A stretch of DNA of 64,000 bases from Streptomyces sp. ALI-76-A (GTDB taxonomy: Bacteria > Actinomycetota > Actinomycetes > Streptomycetales > Streptomycetaceae), in NCBI RefSeq assembly GCF_030287445.1, contig NZ_JASVWB010000002.1, positions 4,278,001-4,342,000 on the forward strand. Reading direction: 5' to 3'. Positions 25,580-35,756 of this stretch are shown piece by piece; the first letter of the stretch is position 1; every line of letters starts with the position of its first letter. The notes beneath the pieces were generated by a model. It was not told where the DNA came from. It searched no databases and was given only the letters and a program-made list of their open reading frames with translations. Position numbers and translations under genes: made by a program.

Positions 25580-26818
25580 ATGGCAGGCAGCATCCAAGAC
25601 CGCTGGTACAAGACCGAGACCGACGCCAACGGCAAGACCGTCCGCGTCAAGACCGAGCGCTATGGGACCGGCCTGCGCTACCGGGCCCGCTACTTCGCGC
25701 CCGACGGCAAGCGCAAGGGCAAGTCCTTCCCCGACGGACAGAAGCGGCTCGCCGAGCAGTGGCTGAGCAAGGTCACGGCGGACGTGGCCCGGGGCGACTA
25801 CATCGACCCGAACGCGTCCCGGACGTCGTTTCAGGAGTTCGCCGAAGGCTGGCTCGCGAGCCAGAGCGGTGACCCGAACACCCGCGCGTCGATGCAGTCC
25901 CAGCTCAAGCTGCACGCCTTCCCTCGCATCGGCTCGCGGCCTCTGGGGTCCTTCCAGCCCAGCCACATGCGGGAGTTCGTAACGCAGCTCGAAGCGTCCG
26001 GCATGTCCGGCGCGTACGCCCGCGTGATCTTCTCCAACGTTCGCGCTGTCCTGAGCGCGGCTGCGGAGGACGGCTACCTCCGTCGGAACCCGTGCAACTC
26101 GCGCACGGTGACGCTCCCCGAGATGGGCATGCGCCGGGTCGTCCCCTGGGAGCCGGGACGCGTCTTCGCCATGCGGGCCGCCATGGTCGAACGCTTCCGG
26201 TGCATGGTGGACATGGGCGCCGGCTGTGGCTTACGGCAAGGCGAGATCCTCGGCCTGTCCGTGGATGAGCTGGATTTCGACAGCGGCACCCTGCACGTGG
26301 TGCAGCAGCTCAAGCTCAGCCTGAGCAAGGCCGTGTTCGCGCCTCCGAAGGGCGGCAAGCTCCGTGACGTCCCGCTGCCCGATCCCGTGGCGGAAGCGCT
26401 CAAGGAGCACATCAAGCGGTTCCCGCCCGTTGAGATCACGCTGCCGTGGATGCGAGCGAACGGCCAGCCCGTGACCAAGCGCCTGATCTTCACCGGGCCC
26501 AACGGTGGCCATGTCTGGCGTACCTCGCTGAATGAGGACCACTGGAAACCCGCTCTGGCATCGGTGGGCGTCATCCCGAAGGCCAAGAGTCGGGAGCACA
26601 CTGCCGCGCGGGAGCACGGCATGCACGCCCTGAGGCATTTCTACGCGTCGGTGCTGCTGGACGCGGGCGAGAGCATCAAGGCCGTCAGCGAGTACCTCGG
26701 GCACTCCGACCCGGGACTCACGCTGAAGGTGTACGCGCACCTCATGCCGAGCAGCCGCGACCGGGCCCGGAAGGCACTCAGTCAGGCACTCCGGCCGCCG
26801 CAGGAACCGGCCCGCTGA
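25580..26818 (+). CDS. int: Tyrosine site-specific integrase
   Basis: 412 residues. An arm-binding N-terminus (residues 1-75), SAM-like core-binding domain (~80-175) and catalytic domain. Catalytic residues are visible: Arg in GCGLRQGEI, the His-x2-Arg box MHALRH, a His in YLGHSD and the nucleophile Tyr in LKVYAHL. It is adjacent to att copy C, so it is the enzyme that integrates this AICE in gpm; it may also act on the passenger element. A 77-bp tail with paired GGTCCCA/GGACCCA leads to the att core. Confidence 0.95.
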   Translation: MAGSIQDRWYKTETDANGKTVRVKTERYGTGLRYRARYFAPDGKRKGKSFPDGQKRLAEQWLSKVTADVARGDYIDPNASRTSFQEFAEGWLASQSGDPNTRASMQSQLKLHAFPRIGSRPLGSFQPSHMREFVTQLEASGMSGAYARVIFSNVRAVLSAAAEDGYLRRNPCNSRTVTLPEMGMRRVVPWEPGRVFAMRAAMVERFRCMVDMGAGCGLRQGEILGLSVDELDFDSGTLHVVQQLKLSLSKAVFAPPKGGKLRDVPLPDPVAEALKEHIKRFPPVEITLPWMRANGQPVTKRLIFTGPNGGHVWRTSLNEDHWKPALASVGVIPKAKSREHTAAREHGMHALRHFYASVLLDAGESIKAVSEYLGHSDPGLTLKVYAHLMPSSRDRARKALSQALRPPQEPAR

Positions 26819-26846
26819 GGTCCCACAGAGGACCCAGGCCGTGAGA

Positions 26847-26885
26847 ATGCCCCCGACCCGTAGCGTATGCGCAGGTCGGAGGCAT
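26847..26885. terminator. Terminator between int and att C
   Basis: 12-bp stem with one mismatch (26847-26858 and 26874-26885). It now serves as terminator for int and probably for gpm on the other strand. Confidence 0.7.
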
Positions 26886-26896
26886 GATCACAAACC

Positions 26897-27658
26897 CTAC
26901 TTCTTCTTGCCCTGGTTCTTCACTGCTTCGATTGCTGCCGCGGCTGCCTCGGGGTCGAGGTACTTGCCGCCCGGGGTGACCGGGGTGAAGGCGGCGTCGA
27001 GTTCGTAGTAGAGGGGGATGCCGGTGGGGATGTTCAGGCCCGCGATGTCGGCGTCGGAGATGCCGTCGAGGTGCTTGACCAGGGCGCGGAGGCTGTTGCC
27101 GTGGGCGGCGACCAGGACCGTGCGGCCCGTGAGGAGATCGGGGACGATGCCGTCGTACCAGTACGGGAGCATGCGGACGACGACGTCCTTGAGGCACTCC
27201 GTGCGGGGGCGGACCTCCGGGGGGATGGTCGCGTAGCGCGGGTCGTCGGACTGGGAGAACTCCGCGCCGTCCTCGAGGGCGGGCGGCGGGGTGTCGTAGG
27301 AGCGGCGCCACAGCATGAACTGCTCCTCGCCGAACTCGGCGAGGGTCTGCGCCTTGTCCTTGCCCTGGAGGGCGCCGTAGTGGCGCTCGTTCAGGCGCCA
27401 GGAGCGCTTGACCGGGATCCAGAGGCGGTCGGCGGACTCGAGGGCCAGCTGCGCGGTGCGGATCGCGCGCTTCTGGAGGGACGTGTGGACCACGTCGGGG
27501 AGCAGGCCGGCGTCCTTGAGCAGCTCACCGCCGCGGACTGCCTCCTTCTCGCCCTTCTCGTTGAGGTTGACGTCCACCCAGCCGGTGAACAGGTTCTTCG
27601 CGTTCCATTCGCTCTCGCCGTGGCGGAGGAGGATCAGCTTGTACGGTGCGTCGGCCAT
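26897..27658 (-). CDS. gpmA: 2,3-bisphosphoglycerate-dependent phosphoglycerate mutase
   Basis: Interconverts 3- and 2-phosphoglycerate in glycolysis. 253 residues from ATG 27658. Phospho-His is His13 ([11 protein letters not shown]); partners are Glu in NERHYGAL and His in [11 protein letters not shown]. The very 3' end is the attachment site of the island, so the stop codon and everything after it derive from the mobile element. A dyad CAACGG/CCGTTG (27675-27692) lies just upstream of the start. Confidence 0.96.
   Translation of the reverse strand: MADAPYKLILLRHGESEWNAKNLFTGWVDVNLNEKGEKEAVRGGELLKDAGLLPDVVHTSLQKRAIRTAQLALESADRLWIPVKRSWRLNERHYGALQGKDKAQTLAEFGEEQFMLWRRSYDTPPPALEDGAEFSQSDDPRYATIPPEVRPRTECLKDVVVRMLPYWYDGIVPDLLTGRTVLVAAHGNSLRALVKHLDGISDADIAGLNIPTGIPLYYELDAAFTPVTPGGKYLDPEAAAAAIEAVKNQGKKK
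26898..26915. other. Attachment core copy C (attR, in gpm)
   Basis: Third exact copy of the 18-bp core, overlapping the last codons and two bases of the stop codon of gpm. The junction keeps the GKKK tail intact. Confidence 0.85.
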
Positions 27659-27705
27659 GTGGATGAGCCTAATCCAACGGTTCGATCCGTTGTGCGTCCG
27701 CTCGG

Positions 27706-27790
27706 CAGACGGACAGGCCGACAGACGGACAGGCCGACAGACGGGGACAGACAGACGGGAACAGGCAGACGGGGACAGGCAGACAGACGG
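27706..27790. repeat. Minisatellite upstream of gpm
   Basis: CAGACGGACAGGCCGA occurs twice exactly, then shortened CAGACGG(G)GACAG units. Non-coding, between the divergent gpm and MFS genes. Confidence 0.75.
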
Positions 27791-27919
27791 CCGCATCGCC
27801 GACGGCCGGAGGCCGGCACCGACGGTTGACTGGATGTGTAAATCGGGTGGCCTCCGCCGACTCCCCCCTCGTAAGTTGTACCTACCGCCTGAGCCGCTTA
27901 CATCCGTGGGGGATCCGTC

Positions 27920-29182
27920 ATGTCCGTCGCCGCCCTGAGACGTGCCGTCCGGGAGACCGTCTCCGGGCTCCCCCGGGAGTTCTGGTGGCTGTGGACCAGC
28001 ACCCTCGTCAACCGGCTCGGCGCGTTCGTGGCCACGTTCATGGCGCTGTATCTCACGCTCGACCGCGGCTACTCCGCCTCCTACGCCGGACTGGTCGTCT
28101 CGCTGCACGGGCTCGGCGGAGTCGTCTCCTCGCTCGGCGCCGGCGTGATGACCGACCGGCTCGGGCGACGGCCCACCCTGCTCGTCGCCCAGGCGTCGAC
28201 CGCCGTGTCCGTCGCGCTCCTCGCGTTCGTCCACCATCCCGTCGCCATCGCCGGCGTCGCCTTCCTCGTCGGGATGGCCTCCAACGCCTCCCGGCCGGCC
28301 GTGCAGGCGATGATGGCCGACATCGTGCGGCCCGAGGACCGGGTGCGTGCCTTCTCGCTCAACTACTGGGCCATCAACCTGGGATTCGCCGTGTCCTCCA
28401 TGGCCGCCGGGTTCATCGCCGAGGTCAGTTACCGCGCCGGGTTCCTGGTCGAGGCCGGTATGACCGCCGTCTGCGCCGTCGTGGTGTTCCTGCGGCTGCC
28501 CGAGTCCCGGCCCGTCGTGACGAAGGGCGAGGAAGCGGCCGAGGCCGCCGTCGGTCTCGGCACCGTTCTGCGCGACGGGCGGTTCATGAGCGTCGTCGGG
28601 CTGTCCTTCCTGGTCGCGCTGGTCTTCCAGCAGGGGGCGGTCGGCCTTCCGGTGGCCATGGGCGAGGCCGGGTTCACGCCCGCCGACTACGGCATGGCGA
28701 TCGCCGTCAACGGCGTGCTGATCGTCGCGCTCCAGATTCCGGTCACCCGGTTCATCGAGCACCGGGACACCAAGCGGCTGCTGGTCGTCTCGTCGCTGCT
28801 CGCCGGATACGGCTTCGGGCTGACCGCCTTCGCCGGGTCGATCGGCCTGTTCGCCCTCACCGTCTGCGTGTGGACGCTGGGCGAGATGATCAACGCGCCC
28901 ACCCAGACGGGCCTCGTCGTCCGGCTGTCCCCCGCGCACGGTCGCGGGCGCTACCAGGGGATGTACACCCTGTCCTGGTCGGTGGCGGCCCTGGTGGCCC
29001 CCCTGATGTCCGGCGTCGTCATCGACCGCTACGGCGCGGAGTGGCTGTGGGGACTGTGCGCGCTGGTGGGGACGGCCGCCGCGGTGGGGTACGGAGCGCT
29101 GATGCGGCGGCTGCCGGCCGAGGAGGCGGATCCCGTCACCCAGCCGTCCGCGGCGGCCCGGCCGGAGGTCAGCGCGGCCTGA
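27920..29182 (+). CDS. MFS transporter
   Basis: 420-residue major facilitator protein with 12 predicted membrane helices. The MFS loop 2-3 signature is [14 protein letters not shown] (~residues 74-87), and the loop after helix 8 has HRDTKRLL. Substrate not evident; it resembles drug:proton antiporters. Divergent from gpm. A GC-rich tandem repeat (GGCCGGGGGTCAGGGC units, about 29205-29270) follows the stop. Confidence 0.88.
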   Translation: MSVAALRRAVRETVSGLPREFWWLWTSTLVNRLGAFVATFMALYLTLDRGYSASYAGLVVSLHGLGGVVSSLGAGVMTDRLGRRPTLLVAQASTAVSVALLAFVHHPVAIAGVAFLVGMASNASRPAVQAMMADIVRPEDRVRAFSLNYWAINLGFAVSSMAAGFIAEVSYRAGFLVEAGMTAVCAVVVFLRLPESRPVVTKGEEAAEAAVGLGTVLRDGRFMSVVGLSFLVALVFQQGAVGLPVAMGEAGFTPADYGMAIAVNGVLIVALQIPVTRFIEHRDTKRLLVVSSLLAGYGFGLTAFAGSIGLFALTVCVWTLGEMINAPTQTGLVVRLSPAHGRGRYQGMYTLSWSVAALVAPLMSGVVIDRYGAEWLWGLCALVGTAAAVGYGALMRRLPAEEADPVTQPSAAARPEVSAA

Positions 29183-29336
29183 GGCGTACTGCCGGAGGGC
29201 GGCCCGGCCGGGGGTCAGGGCGGCCGGGGGTCAGGGCGGCCGGGGGCAGGGCGGCCCGGCCGGAGGGCGGCTGAGACGCCGACACGGGCGAGAGCGGCGC
29301 CACCCGCGACGCCCGCCCCCGCGGCGCCCCACCCCC

Positions 29337-29792
29337 TCAGGGGTGCATCCGCGCCCCCTTCATCACCTTGTCCACCGCGTTGCGCGGCCCGTACACCGCG
29401 AGCCCCACCAGGTCCAGTTCCGCCGTCGGCACGGCCCGCACCGCGGCCCGGTTGTCGCGGTCGTTGCCCGTCGTGAAGAGGTCGCTCGTGAAGAGCGCCC
29501 GCGGCAGCGCGCGGGACAGCACGCGCGCGTGGGCCGCCGTCAGCGTCTCCTTCGAGCCCTCGAAGACCAGGACCGGCTGCCGGAACATCGGCAGGTACGC
29601 CACCTGGTCCGCGTCCTCGTACGGCTCGCCGATCACCTCCGGGACACTCGTACCCAGGCCGCTGACCAGGAACGCCGTCACGTTCAGTCGCTGCCAGGGC
29701 TCCAGGTCCTCCCGCAGCAGGACGGCGATCTTGGTGTCGAAGCGCAGGGGTTCGGCGGGCGCGGGTCCGGTCCGCGTCGGTTCAGTGCTCAT
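29337..29792 (-). CDS. DUF2000 family protein
   Basis: 151 residues. DUF2000 features: FDTKIAVLLREDLEPWQRLNVTAFL and the closing VYGPRNAVDKVMKGARMHP. The fold resembles peptidyl-tRNA hydrolase II, but activity is unknown. Divergent from an AraC-type regulator 49 bp away, which commonly controls DUF2000 genes. Confidence 0.88.
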   Translation of the reverse strand: MSTEPTRTGPAPAEPLRFDTKIAVLLREDLEPWQRLNVTAFLVSGLGTSVPEVIGEPYEDADQVAYLPMFRQPVLVFEGSKETLTAAHARVLSRALPRALFTSDLFTTGNDRDNRAAVRAVPTAELDLVGLAVYGPRNAVDKVMKGARMHP

Positions 29793-29841
29793 GCACCGAG
29801 ACTGCCGCCCGCCGTACGACGCCGTCTTGTACGTTCTTTGC

Positions 29842-30666
29842 ATGGCCGCCCCACAGGGCCGACAAGCCCCGCCCGCCCGGCGTGAGGTCTCCGCCTGGCG
29901 CCCCCGCGTCGCGGGCGTCGTGGAGGTCTTCCACGCCCACTTCGCCGAGTACGCGTACCCGATGCACGTCCATGACGCGTGGACGCTGCTCATCGTGGAC
30001 GCCGGAGCCGTCCGGTACGACCTGGACCGGCACGAGCACGGCACCCCGCACGACACCGTGTCCCTGCTGCCGCCGCACGTGCCGCACAACGGCTCCCCCG
30101 CCACCCCGGACGGCTTCCGCAAGCGGGTCCTGTACCTCGACGGTTCCCGGCTCGGGGACGATCTCATCGGGCCCGCCGTCGACGCGCCCGACCTGCGCGA
30201 CCCCGTGCTGCGGCTGCGCGTAGGGCAGGTGCACACCGCGCTCACCCGGCCCGGCGACGAGTTCGAGGCCGAGAGCAGGCTGACACTCGTCGGCGAGCGG
30301 CTGCGCACGCACCTGCGGCCGGCGCACGCCGCGCGCGCCCCGCGCCGTGACCCCGCTCTCGCCGGGCGGCTGCGCGAACTCCTCGACGAGCGGGTCGTCG
30401 AGGGGCTCTCCCTGGACGAGGCCGGGCGGCTGCTCCAGGCCCATCCCGCCCATCTGGTACGGGCGTTCAGCGGCGCGTACGGCATCGCCCCGCACCAGTA
30501 CCTGAACGCCCGCCGCGTCGACCGGGCCCGGCGGCTGCTGCTCGCGGACCGCGGTCCCGCCGATGTCGCCGCCCTCACCGGCTTCCATGACCAGGCCCAT
30601 CTCACCCGGCACTTCAAGAAGCTGGTGGGGGTGACACCGGGGCGGTACCGGAGGAGTTCCCGTTGA
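29842..30666 (+). CDS. AraC-family regulator
   Basis: 274 residues. N-terminal cupin sensor domain (MHVHDAWTLLIVDAG, HGTPHDTVSLLPPHVPH) and C-terminal double helix-turn-helix (GLSLDEAGRLLQAHPAHLVRAF, ADVAALTGFHDQAHLTRHFKKLVG). Probably regulates the divergent DUF2000 gene through the 49-bp shared promoter. Confidence 0.92.
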   Translation: MAAPQGRQAPPARREVSAWRPRVAGVVEVFHAHFAEYAYPMHVHDAWTLLIVDAGAVRYDLDRHEHGTPHDTVSLLPPHVPHNGSPATPDGFRKRVLYLDGSRLGDDLIGPAVDAPDLRDPVLRLRVGQVHTALTRPGDEFEAESRLTLVGERLRTHLRPAHAARAPRRDPALAGRLRELLDERVVEGLSLDEAGRLLQAHPAHLVRAFSGAYGIAPHQYLNARRVDRARRLLLADRGPADVAALTGFHDQAHLTRHFKKLVGVTPGRYRRSSR

Positions 30667-30767
30667 GGGGGGCGGACGAGAAGCGGCCAAGCGACCAGAT
30701 ACGACGTCAGTTCGGAAGAACTGCGGAAGCCGTCCGTCCTCCCCTCACGGCCGCCTGGCGTCGGCCC

Positions 30768-31292
30768 ATGGACCACCCGCAGAACACCCAGAGCTCTCAG
30801 AACACCCAGAGGACCCAGAACCCGCGCACCCTGGGACTCGGCCGGGTCTCGACCGCCGTCGCGGGAGCCGCCGCCCTGGTGGCCCTCAGTGTGGGCGCCG
30901 CCCTCGCGGCGAACTCGGACGACGGTCCCACGCCGCCCTCCCCCAGCCCGAACTCGGTCCTCACCGAGCCGCCGACCGTGGATCCCGGCGACGGGGGCAG
31001 CAGCGGAGGAAGTACGGGCGGCGGCACCGGTGGTGGTACGGGAGGCGGCACCGACGGCGGCACCGGCGGCGTCGAACCGGACCACCCCTCCCCGAGCCCG
31101 ACCGGTCCGGTGGACCCGCCGAGCCCCTCCGAGACCCCGGCCGGCACGCCCTCGTCCGTGCCCGGCGACCTGGAGGAGCTGAACCGGCGTATCGCCGAAC
31201 TCGACCGGAAGGTCGACGAGCTGGCCACCGAGAAGGAACTGGCCGACGCCCTGCGGGCCTTCGCCGACGAGCTCGACAAGCCCGAGTCGTAG
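30768..31292 (+). CDS. Membrane-anchored extracellular protein, coiled-coil end
   Basis: 174 residues from ATG 30768. A short Gln/Asn-rich N-terminus, one membrane helix (VSTAVAGAAALVALSVGAALAA), a Gly/Thr then Pro/Ser low-complexity stalk, and a charged coiled coil (LEELNRRIAELDRKVDELATEKEL). An alternative TTG start at 30663 overlaps the AraC stop and has a good GGAGGAG, but the extra 35 residues look non-coding. Function unknown. Confidence 0.75.
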   Translation: MDHPQNTQSSQNTQRTQNPRTLGLGRVSTAVAGAAALVALSVGAALAANSDDGPTPPSPSPNSVLTEPPTVDPGDGGSSGGSTGGGTGGGTGGGTDGGTGGVEPDHPSPSPTGPVDPPSPSETPAGTPSSVPGDLEELNRRIAELDRKVDELATEKELADALRAFADELDKPES

Positions 31293-31348
31293 GCGGAGTT
31301 GTCGGCGGAGTCGTAGCCGTAGCCGTCGTCGGAACGGGCGGCCCGGGG

Positions 31349-31870
31349 TCAGTCGGCGGAGCGGCGCATGAGGTGCGCGAACGCGTCCAGGTTCCGCGTC
31401 GACTCGCCCCGGGACACCCGCCACTCGTACTCCTTGCGGATGGCGGACGCGAAGCCCAGCTCCAGGAGGGTGTTGAAGGCGCCGTCCGCCGCCTCCAGGA
31501 CCTGGCCGAGGAGGCGGTCGATCTCGTCGGGGGTGACGGTGACGAGAGGCAGCCTGGCGGTGACGTAGACGTCTCCGAGCGGGTCGACGGCGTAACTGAT
31601 GCCGTACAGCTTGAGGTTGCGTTCCAGGAGCCAGCGGTGGACGCCGGACTCGTTCTCGTCGGGGTGGCGGATGACGAAGGCGTTGAGCGACAGCGAGTGG
31701 CGGCCCAGCAGCAGGGACACCGTCGTCGACAGCTTGCGGGTGCCGGGGAGTTTCACCACGTAGTTGCCGGGGGCGGGGCTCTCCCATTCCAGCTCGGCGT
31801 CCTTCAGGACGTCCTCGACGACCCGCGCCGCCGCCTGCTGTGCCTGCTCTGCCTTTCCGGAGTCAGCCAT
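31349..31870 (-). CDS. YbjN domain protein
   Basis: 173 residues. The YbjN fold resembles type III secretion chaperones; [39 protein letters not shown] is the family core. Its start overlaps the end of mshA by 8 nt, so it is co-translated with the mycothiol gene, a pairing conserved in actinobacteria (recall). Precise role unknown. Confidence 0.88.
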   Translation of the reverse strand: MADSGKAEQAQQAAARVVEDVLKDAELEWESPAPGNYVVKLPGTRKLSTTVSLLLGRHSLSLNAFVIRHPDENESGVHRWLLERNLKLYGISYAVDPLGDVYVTARLPLVTVTPDEIDRLLGQVLEAADGAFNTLLELGFASAIRKEYEWRVSRGESTRNLDAFAHLMRRSAD

Positions 31871-33200
31871 GGTGGGAGCGTACGCGACGCCGGTAGGACT
31901 GGGCGGCGGCCGTGTAGACGTCCGCCGTGGCGGCGGCCGCGGTGTCCCAGCCGAAGGACCGGGCATGCCGGGCTGCGGCCTCGCCCATCCGGGCCGAGCG
32001 GGTGGGTTCGTCGGCGAAATCGCGCAGCACGCGCGCGTAGTCGGCCGGATCGTGCCCCTGGACGAGGACACCGGTCCGTCCGTCACGCACGGCGACCGGG
32101 AGTCCGCCGACCGCGGCGGCGAGCACCGGTGTACCGGCCGCCTGCGCCTCTATGGCGACCAGGCCGAACGACTCGCTGTAGGACGGCATGACGAGTACGG
32201 ACGCGGCGCGGAACCAGTCCGCCAGCTGGTCCTGGCCGACGGGCGGGTGGAACCGTACGACGTCCGCGATGCCCAGCCGGGACGCCAGCTTCTGCAGGCC
32301 CTCCGGCTTGGCGAGGCCGCTGCCGCTGGGGCCGCCGACAACCGGGACGACGATGCGGGAGCGCAGGTCGGGACGGTCGTCGAGCAGGACGGCGACCGCG
32401 CGCAGGAGCACGTCCGGCGCCTTCAGGGGCTGGATGCGGCCCGCGAAGAGCGGGACCAGGGCGTCCTGCGGAAGGCCCAGGCGGGCGCGGGCGGCGGCGC
32501 GGCCGTCCGCGGGGCGGAAGCGGTCGAGGTTCACGCCGGGGTGGACCACGGCGACCTTGGCGGGGTCGGCTGCGTAGTGCCCCACGAGTGCCTCGCGCTC
32601 CTCGGCCGTGTTGGCGATGAGCCGGTCGGCGGCGCCGACGATCTGGGTCTCGCCGATGACGCGGGCGGCGGGCTCGGGGGTGTCGCCGTCGGCCAGGTTG
32701 GCGTTCTTGACCTTGGCCATGGTGTGCATGGCGTGCACCAGGGGGACGCCCCAGCGCTGGGCGGCGAGCCAGCCGACGTGGCCGGAGAGCCAGTAGTGGG
32801 AGTGGACCAGGTCGTAGTAGCCCGGGCGGTGGCCTGCCCAGGCCTGCATCACGCCGTGCGTGAAGGCGCACAGCTGGGCCGGGAGCTCTTCCTTGGCGAG
32901 GCCCTCGTAGGGGCCGGCGTCGACGTGCCGGACGAGGACGCCGGGCGCGAGTTCGACGGACGGCGGGAGGGCGGCCGTGGTGGCGCGCGTGAAGATCTCC
33001 ACCTCGATGTCGATCGCGGCGAGGCGTTGCGCGAGTTCCACGATGTAGACGTTCATGCCGCCGGCGTCGCCGGTGCCCGGCTGGTGGAGCGGTGAGGTGT
33101 GTACGGAGAGCATGGCGACCCGACGGGGACGTCGGTGCAGCCGCAGTCGCGGGGGTGCCGCCACAGAGCGACGCCCGAGCCGGCTGACGTACTGGCTCAC
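31863..33200 (-). CDS. mshA: D-inositol-3-phosphate glycosyltransferase MshA
   Basis: First step of mycothiol synthesis: transfers GlcNAc from UDP-GlcNAc to inositol 3-phosphate. 445 residues from GTG 33200 after AAGGAGG. GT-B fold: N-terminal [23 protein letters not shown] (acceptor and sugar binding), HSHYWLSG, and C-terminal donor motif with Glu ([20 protein letters not shown]). A ~30-residue basic N-terminal extension precedes the fold. Confidence 0.96.
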   Translation of the reverse strand: MSQYVSRLGRRSVAAPPRLRLHRRPRRVAMLSVHTSPLHQPGTGDAGGMNVYIVELAQRLAAIDIEVEIFTRATTAALPPSVELAPGVLVRHVDAGPYEGLAKEELPAQLCAFTHGVMQAWAGHRPGYYDLVHSHYWLSGHVGWLAAQRWGVPLVHAMHTMAKVKNANLADGDTPEPAARVIGETQIVGAADRLIANTAEEREALVGHYAADPAKVAVVHPGVNLDRFRPADGRAAARARLGLPQDALVPLFAGRIQPLKAPDVLLRAVAVLLDDRPDLRSRIVVPVVGGPSGSGLAKPEGLQKLASRLGIADVVRFHPPVGQDQLADWFRAASVLVMPSYSESFGLVAIEAQAAGTPVLAAAVGGLPVAVRDGRTGVLVQGHDPADYARVLRDFADEPTRSARMGEAAARHARSFGWDTAAAATADVYTAAAQSYRRRVRSHHG

Positions 33201-33538
33201 GTGGCGGTCCTCCTTGCTGCGGGCGTGCGGGCCGGGCCGAGGGTGTGGAGCGCCCTCCAAGAGCGGCAACACCGGAGGAAAGGGTTCCCATTCCGGGCGG
33301 AGCGGTTTTTGCCGAGGCATTACCAGGAGTCGCTCAACCGTTCGAGGCTGGAATGCGTGCGCCCGCGGCCGGAGCGGTCCCCGGTGCTCCCGGAGAAGCG
33401 GTGGGCGAAGGGGCGCCGCGGCCCCCGAGGTGGCGCCCCGGCCCCCGAGGTGGCGCCCGGGTCCCCGGGAGGAGCGGCGCCCGGCCTCCGGAGAGAAGCC
33501 GTGCCTTCGCCTCCGGGTGCCCGCATACCCTCGTGGGT
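33201..33538. other. Divergent gap mshA / methyltransferase
   Basis: 338 bp. Right half is a GC-rich repeat: CGGCCCCCGAGGTGGCGCCC twice (about 33420-33460), then palindromic GGGTCCCCGGGAGGAGCGGC. Promoters of both genes should lie here; no gene seen. Confidence 0.5.
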
Positions 33539-34387
33539 ATGACAGCCCGCGCAGTGTCCCTCCCCCACTCCCGGCTTCGTCCGGGCGGTGGGAACCCCGT
33601 CGTGGGCACGGTGACGCGCGGGACGACCAACCCCAACCGGCTGCGCCGCATGGACCGCTGGATCGCGGCGTCGCACGGGGCCGAGCTGCGTCGCGCCGCC
33701 GACCCCGTCGCCGTGGACCTCGGATACGGTGCCGCGCCCTGGACGGCCGTCGAGCTCCTGACCCGGCTGCGCGGGCAGGCGCCCCGCGCGCGCGTGGTGG
33801 GCGTCGAGATCGAACCGGCGCGGGTCGCGGCGGCGCGCCCGTACGAGCGGGACGGGCTGGCCTTCCGGCACGGGGGCTTCGAGGTCCCCGTCCCCGGGCG
33901 GCCGTGGCTGATCCGGGCCGCCAACGTGCTGCGCCAGTACGACGAGGGCGAGGTCGCCGTCGTGTGGGAGCGGCTGTGCTCCCGTCTCGCGCCGGCCGGC
34001 GGGGGCTCCCGGGGCGGACTGCTCGTCGAGGGAACCTGTGACGAGATCGGGCGTCGGCACGTGTGGGTGGCGCTCGGTCCGGAGGGGCCGCGCACGGTGA
34101 CCTTCGCGACCCGGCTGGGATCCCTGGAGCGCCCCTCGGACCTCGCCGAGCGCCTGCCGAAGGCACTCATCCACCGCAACGTCCCCGGCGAACCGGTGCA
34201 CGCCTTCCTGCGCGACTTCGACCGTGCCTGGGCCGCCGCCGCGCCCTACGCGTCCTACGGGGCCCGTCAGCGCTGGATCCGCACGGTGCGGGACCTCACG
34301 GCCGACTGGCCGGTGACGGACGGGCCGACGCGCTGGCGGCAGGGCGAAGTGACGGTGGCGTGGGGGGCGTTGGCACCACGGGGGTGA
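33539..34387 (+). CDS. Class I SAM-dependent methyltransferase-like protein
   Basis: 282 residues. Rossmann motif [19 protein letters not shown] (~residues 57-74) and an acidic loop GVEIEP typical of SAM binding. The central part has [19 protein letters not shown]. Substrate unknown. Conserved beside mshA in Streptomyces (recall), so a housekeeping role is likely. Confidence 0.82.
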   Translation: MTARAVSLPHSRLRPGGGNPVVGTVTRGTTNPNRLRRMDRWIAASHGAELRRAADPVAVDLGYGAAPWTAVELLTRLRGQAPRARVVGVEIEPARVAAARPYERDGLAFRHGGFEVPVPGRPWLIRAANVLRQYDEGEVAVVWERLCSRLAPAGGGSRGGLLVEGTCDEIGRRHVWVALGPEGPRTVTFATRLGSLERPSDLAERLPKALIHRNVPGEPVHAFLRDFDRAWAAAAPYASYGARQRWIRTVRDLTADWPVTDGPTRWRQGEVTVAWGALAPRG

Positions 34388-34646
34388 CCGGGCCGCGCGC
34401 CTTCGGCCCTGTCGTCGCTCCGCGAGCGACGGAGCCGCTGATCCCGGACCGCGGGGAACGATCTCCGGGGGTCGTTCGTCACAAAGACGGGGAGATCGTC
34501 GGGCCGGGGTGGACCGGGGTGGAGAAGGGGGAAGCACTCACCCCGCTGACGTGCGGGAGTACCTCTGTCGTTTCGCACACCTGCATGGCACGATCCCCCG
34601 GGCGTCCGTAGGTCACTGACGGTAAATCAACTGTGGGGGCAGGGTC
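34388..34646 (+). promoter_or_regulatory. Leader of the NlpC/P60 gene
   Basis: 259 bp. Hairpin GTCGCTC/GAGCGAC just after the methyltransferase, then a GGAAC element near 34457 that could be a cell-envelope sigma -35. I looked for the c-di-AMP (ydaO) riboswitch often found before such genes and could not recognise it. Confidence 0.35.
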
Positions 34647-35756
34647 ATGGGAGCGGGCAAGCGCGGTCTGATCACAGCGGCCGTGACCGTCGTCTGCGCG
34701 GTCACCGTGCTGACGGCGCCGGGCACGGCGTTCGCCGCCCCGACCCCCACGCCGTCCCCCAGCACCACGCCGGGGCCCCCGACCGGCACACCCCCCGAAG
34801 CCGCCACGACGTCCGCGACCGACCGGGAACTCGAGGCCGTACGCGAGAAGCTGGACGCCCTCTATCACGACGCGGCTGTCGCCACGGACGCGTACAACGA
34901 CGCCGAGGAGAAGGCCGAGAAGCAGTCGGCCGAGATCGTCGCCCTGGCCAAGAGGATCGTCCAGGGCAAGGAGCGGCTGGACCTGCTGAAGGACCGCGCG
35001 GGAGCCGCGGCCCGCGCCCAGTACCGCGGCGGCGGACTGCCGGACGAGGCGCAGCTGATGCTCAGCGACAGCCCTCGGGAGTTCCTCGACGGCGCGGGCC
35101 GGGTGCTCCAGGGCGAGCGCGCGACGAAGGCCCTCCTCAAGGAAATGACCCGCACCCAGCAGGACTTGGAGCAGTACTCCCAGGACGCCTCCACCCAGTT
35201 GAAGGAACTGGAGGCGGGCCGCAAGGCCAAGGCCACGGCGAAGAAGCGGATCACGCAGCAGATCGCGGCGGCCGAGAAGCTCGAGTCCCAGCTGGAGAAG
35301 GAGGAGAAGGAGCGCCTCGCCGAGCTGGAACGGGCGGCCGCGCTCAAGGCGCAGACCGCGTGGCTGGACTCCGGGATCCTCGACGGGCTCACGGGCGAGG
35401 CCGGCGTCCAGGGCGCGAAGGCGGTGGAGTTCGCCACGGCCCAGAGGGGCAAGCCGTACGCCTGGGGCGCCGAGGGCCCCGACACCTACGACTGCTCCGG
35501 TCTGACCTCGCAGGCCTGGGCGAGCGCCGGCATCCCCATCCCGCGCACCTCGCAGCAGCAGTGGCGGCAGCTCCCGCGCGTCGCCGTCGAGGACATGCGC
35601 CCCGGAGACCTGATCATCTACTTCGACGACGCCAGCCATGTCGCGATGTACGTGGGCGACGGCGCGATCGTGCACGCTCCGCGGCCGGGGCGGACGGTGA
35701 CGATCGCGGGGGCGGGGTCCATGCCGATACTCGGGGTGGTGCGGCCGGGCGCCTGA
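34647..35756 (+). CDS. Secreted NlpC/P60 peptidoglycan hydrolase
   Basis: 369 residues. Signal peptide (residues 1-32, ending AFAAP), Pro/Thr linker, long coiled coil (~60-240) and a C-terminal NlpC/P60 cysteine peptidase. Catalytic residues: Cys in YDCSGLT and His in DASHVAMYV, with a polar His in IVHAPRPG. Likely cleaves peptide cross-links in the wall; the coiled coil may auto-inhibit, as in RipA. Confidence 0.93.
   Translation: MGAGKRGLITAAVTVVCAVTVLTAPGTAFAAPTPTPSPSTTPGPPTGTPPEAATTSATDRELEAVREKLDALYHDAAVATDAYNDAEEKAEKQSAEIVALAKRIVQGKERLDLLKDRAGAAARAQYRGGGLPDEAQLMLSDSPREFLDGAGRVLQGERATKALLKEMTRTQQDLEQYSQDASTQLKELEAGRKAKATAKKRITQQIAAAEKLESQLEKEEKERLAELERAAALKAQTAWLDSGILDGLTGEAGVQGAKAVEFATAQRGKPYAWGAEGPDTYDCSGLTSQAWASAGIPIPRTSQQQWRQLPRVAVEDMRPGDLIIYFDDASHVAMYVGDGAIVHAPRPGRTVTIAGAGSMPILGVVRPGA

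Larger units (their letters stand above)
13761..26915. mobile_element. AICE (integrative conjugative element) in gpm
   Basis: 13.1-kb element between att cores B and C. It has the full AICE set: KorSA-like repressor (15738), small transfer/spread genes (17009-19443), TraSA translocase (19814), prim-pol and helicase replication genes (22474-24791) with iterons, Xis (25259) and tyrosine integrase (25580) beside the right att. Cargo: Mrr-like nuclease, GNAT and C5 methyltransferase. Prim-pol rather than RepSA places it in the RepPP-type class. Confidence 0.9.

Noticed and set aside
34388..34646. c-di-AMP (ydaO) riboswitch before the NlpC/P60 gene
   Set aside because: Expected by analogy, but I could not find the conserved motif elements.
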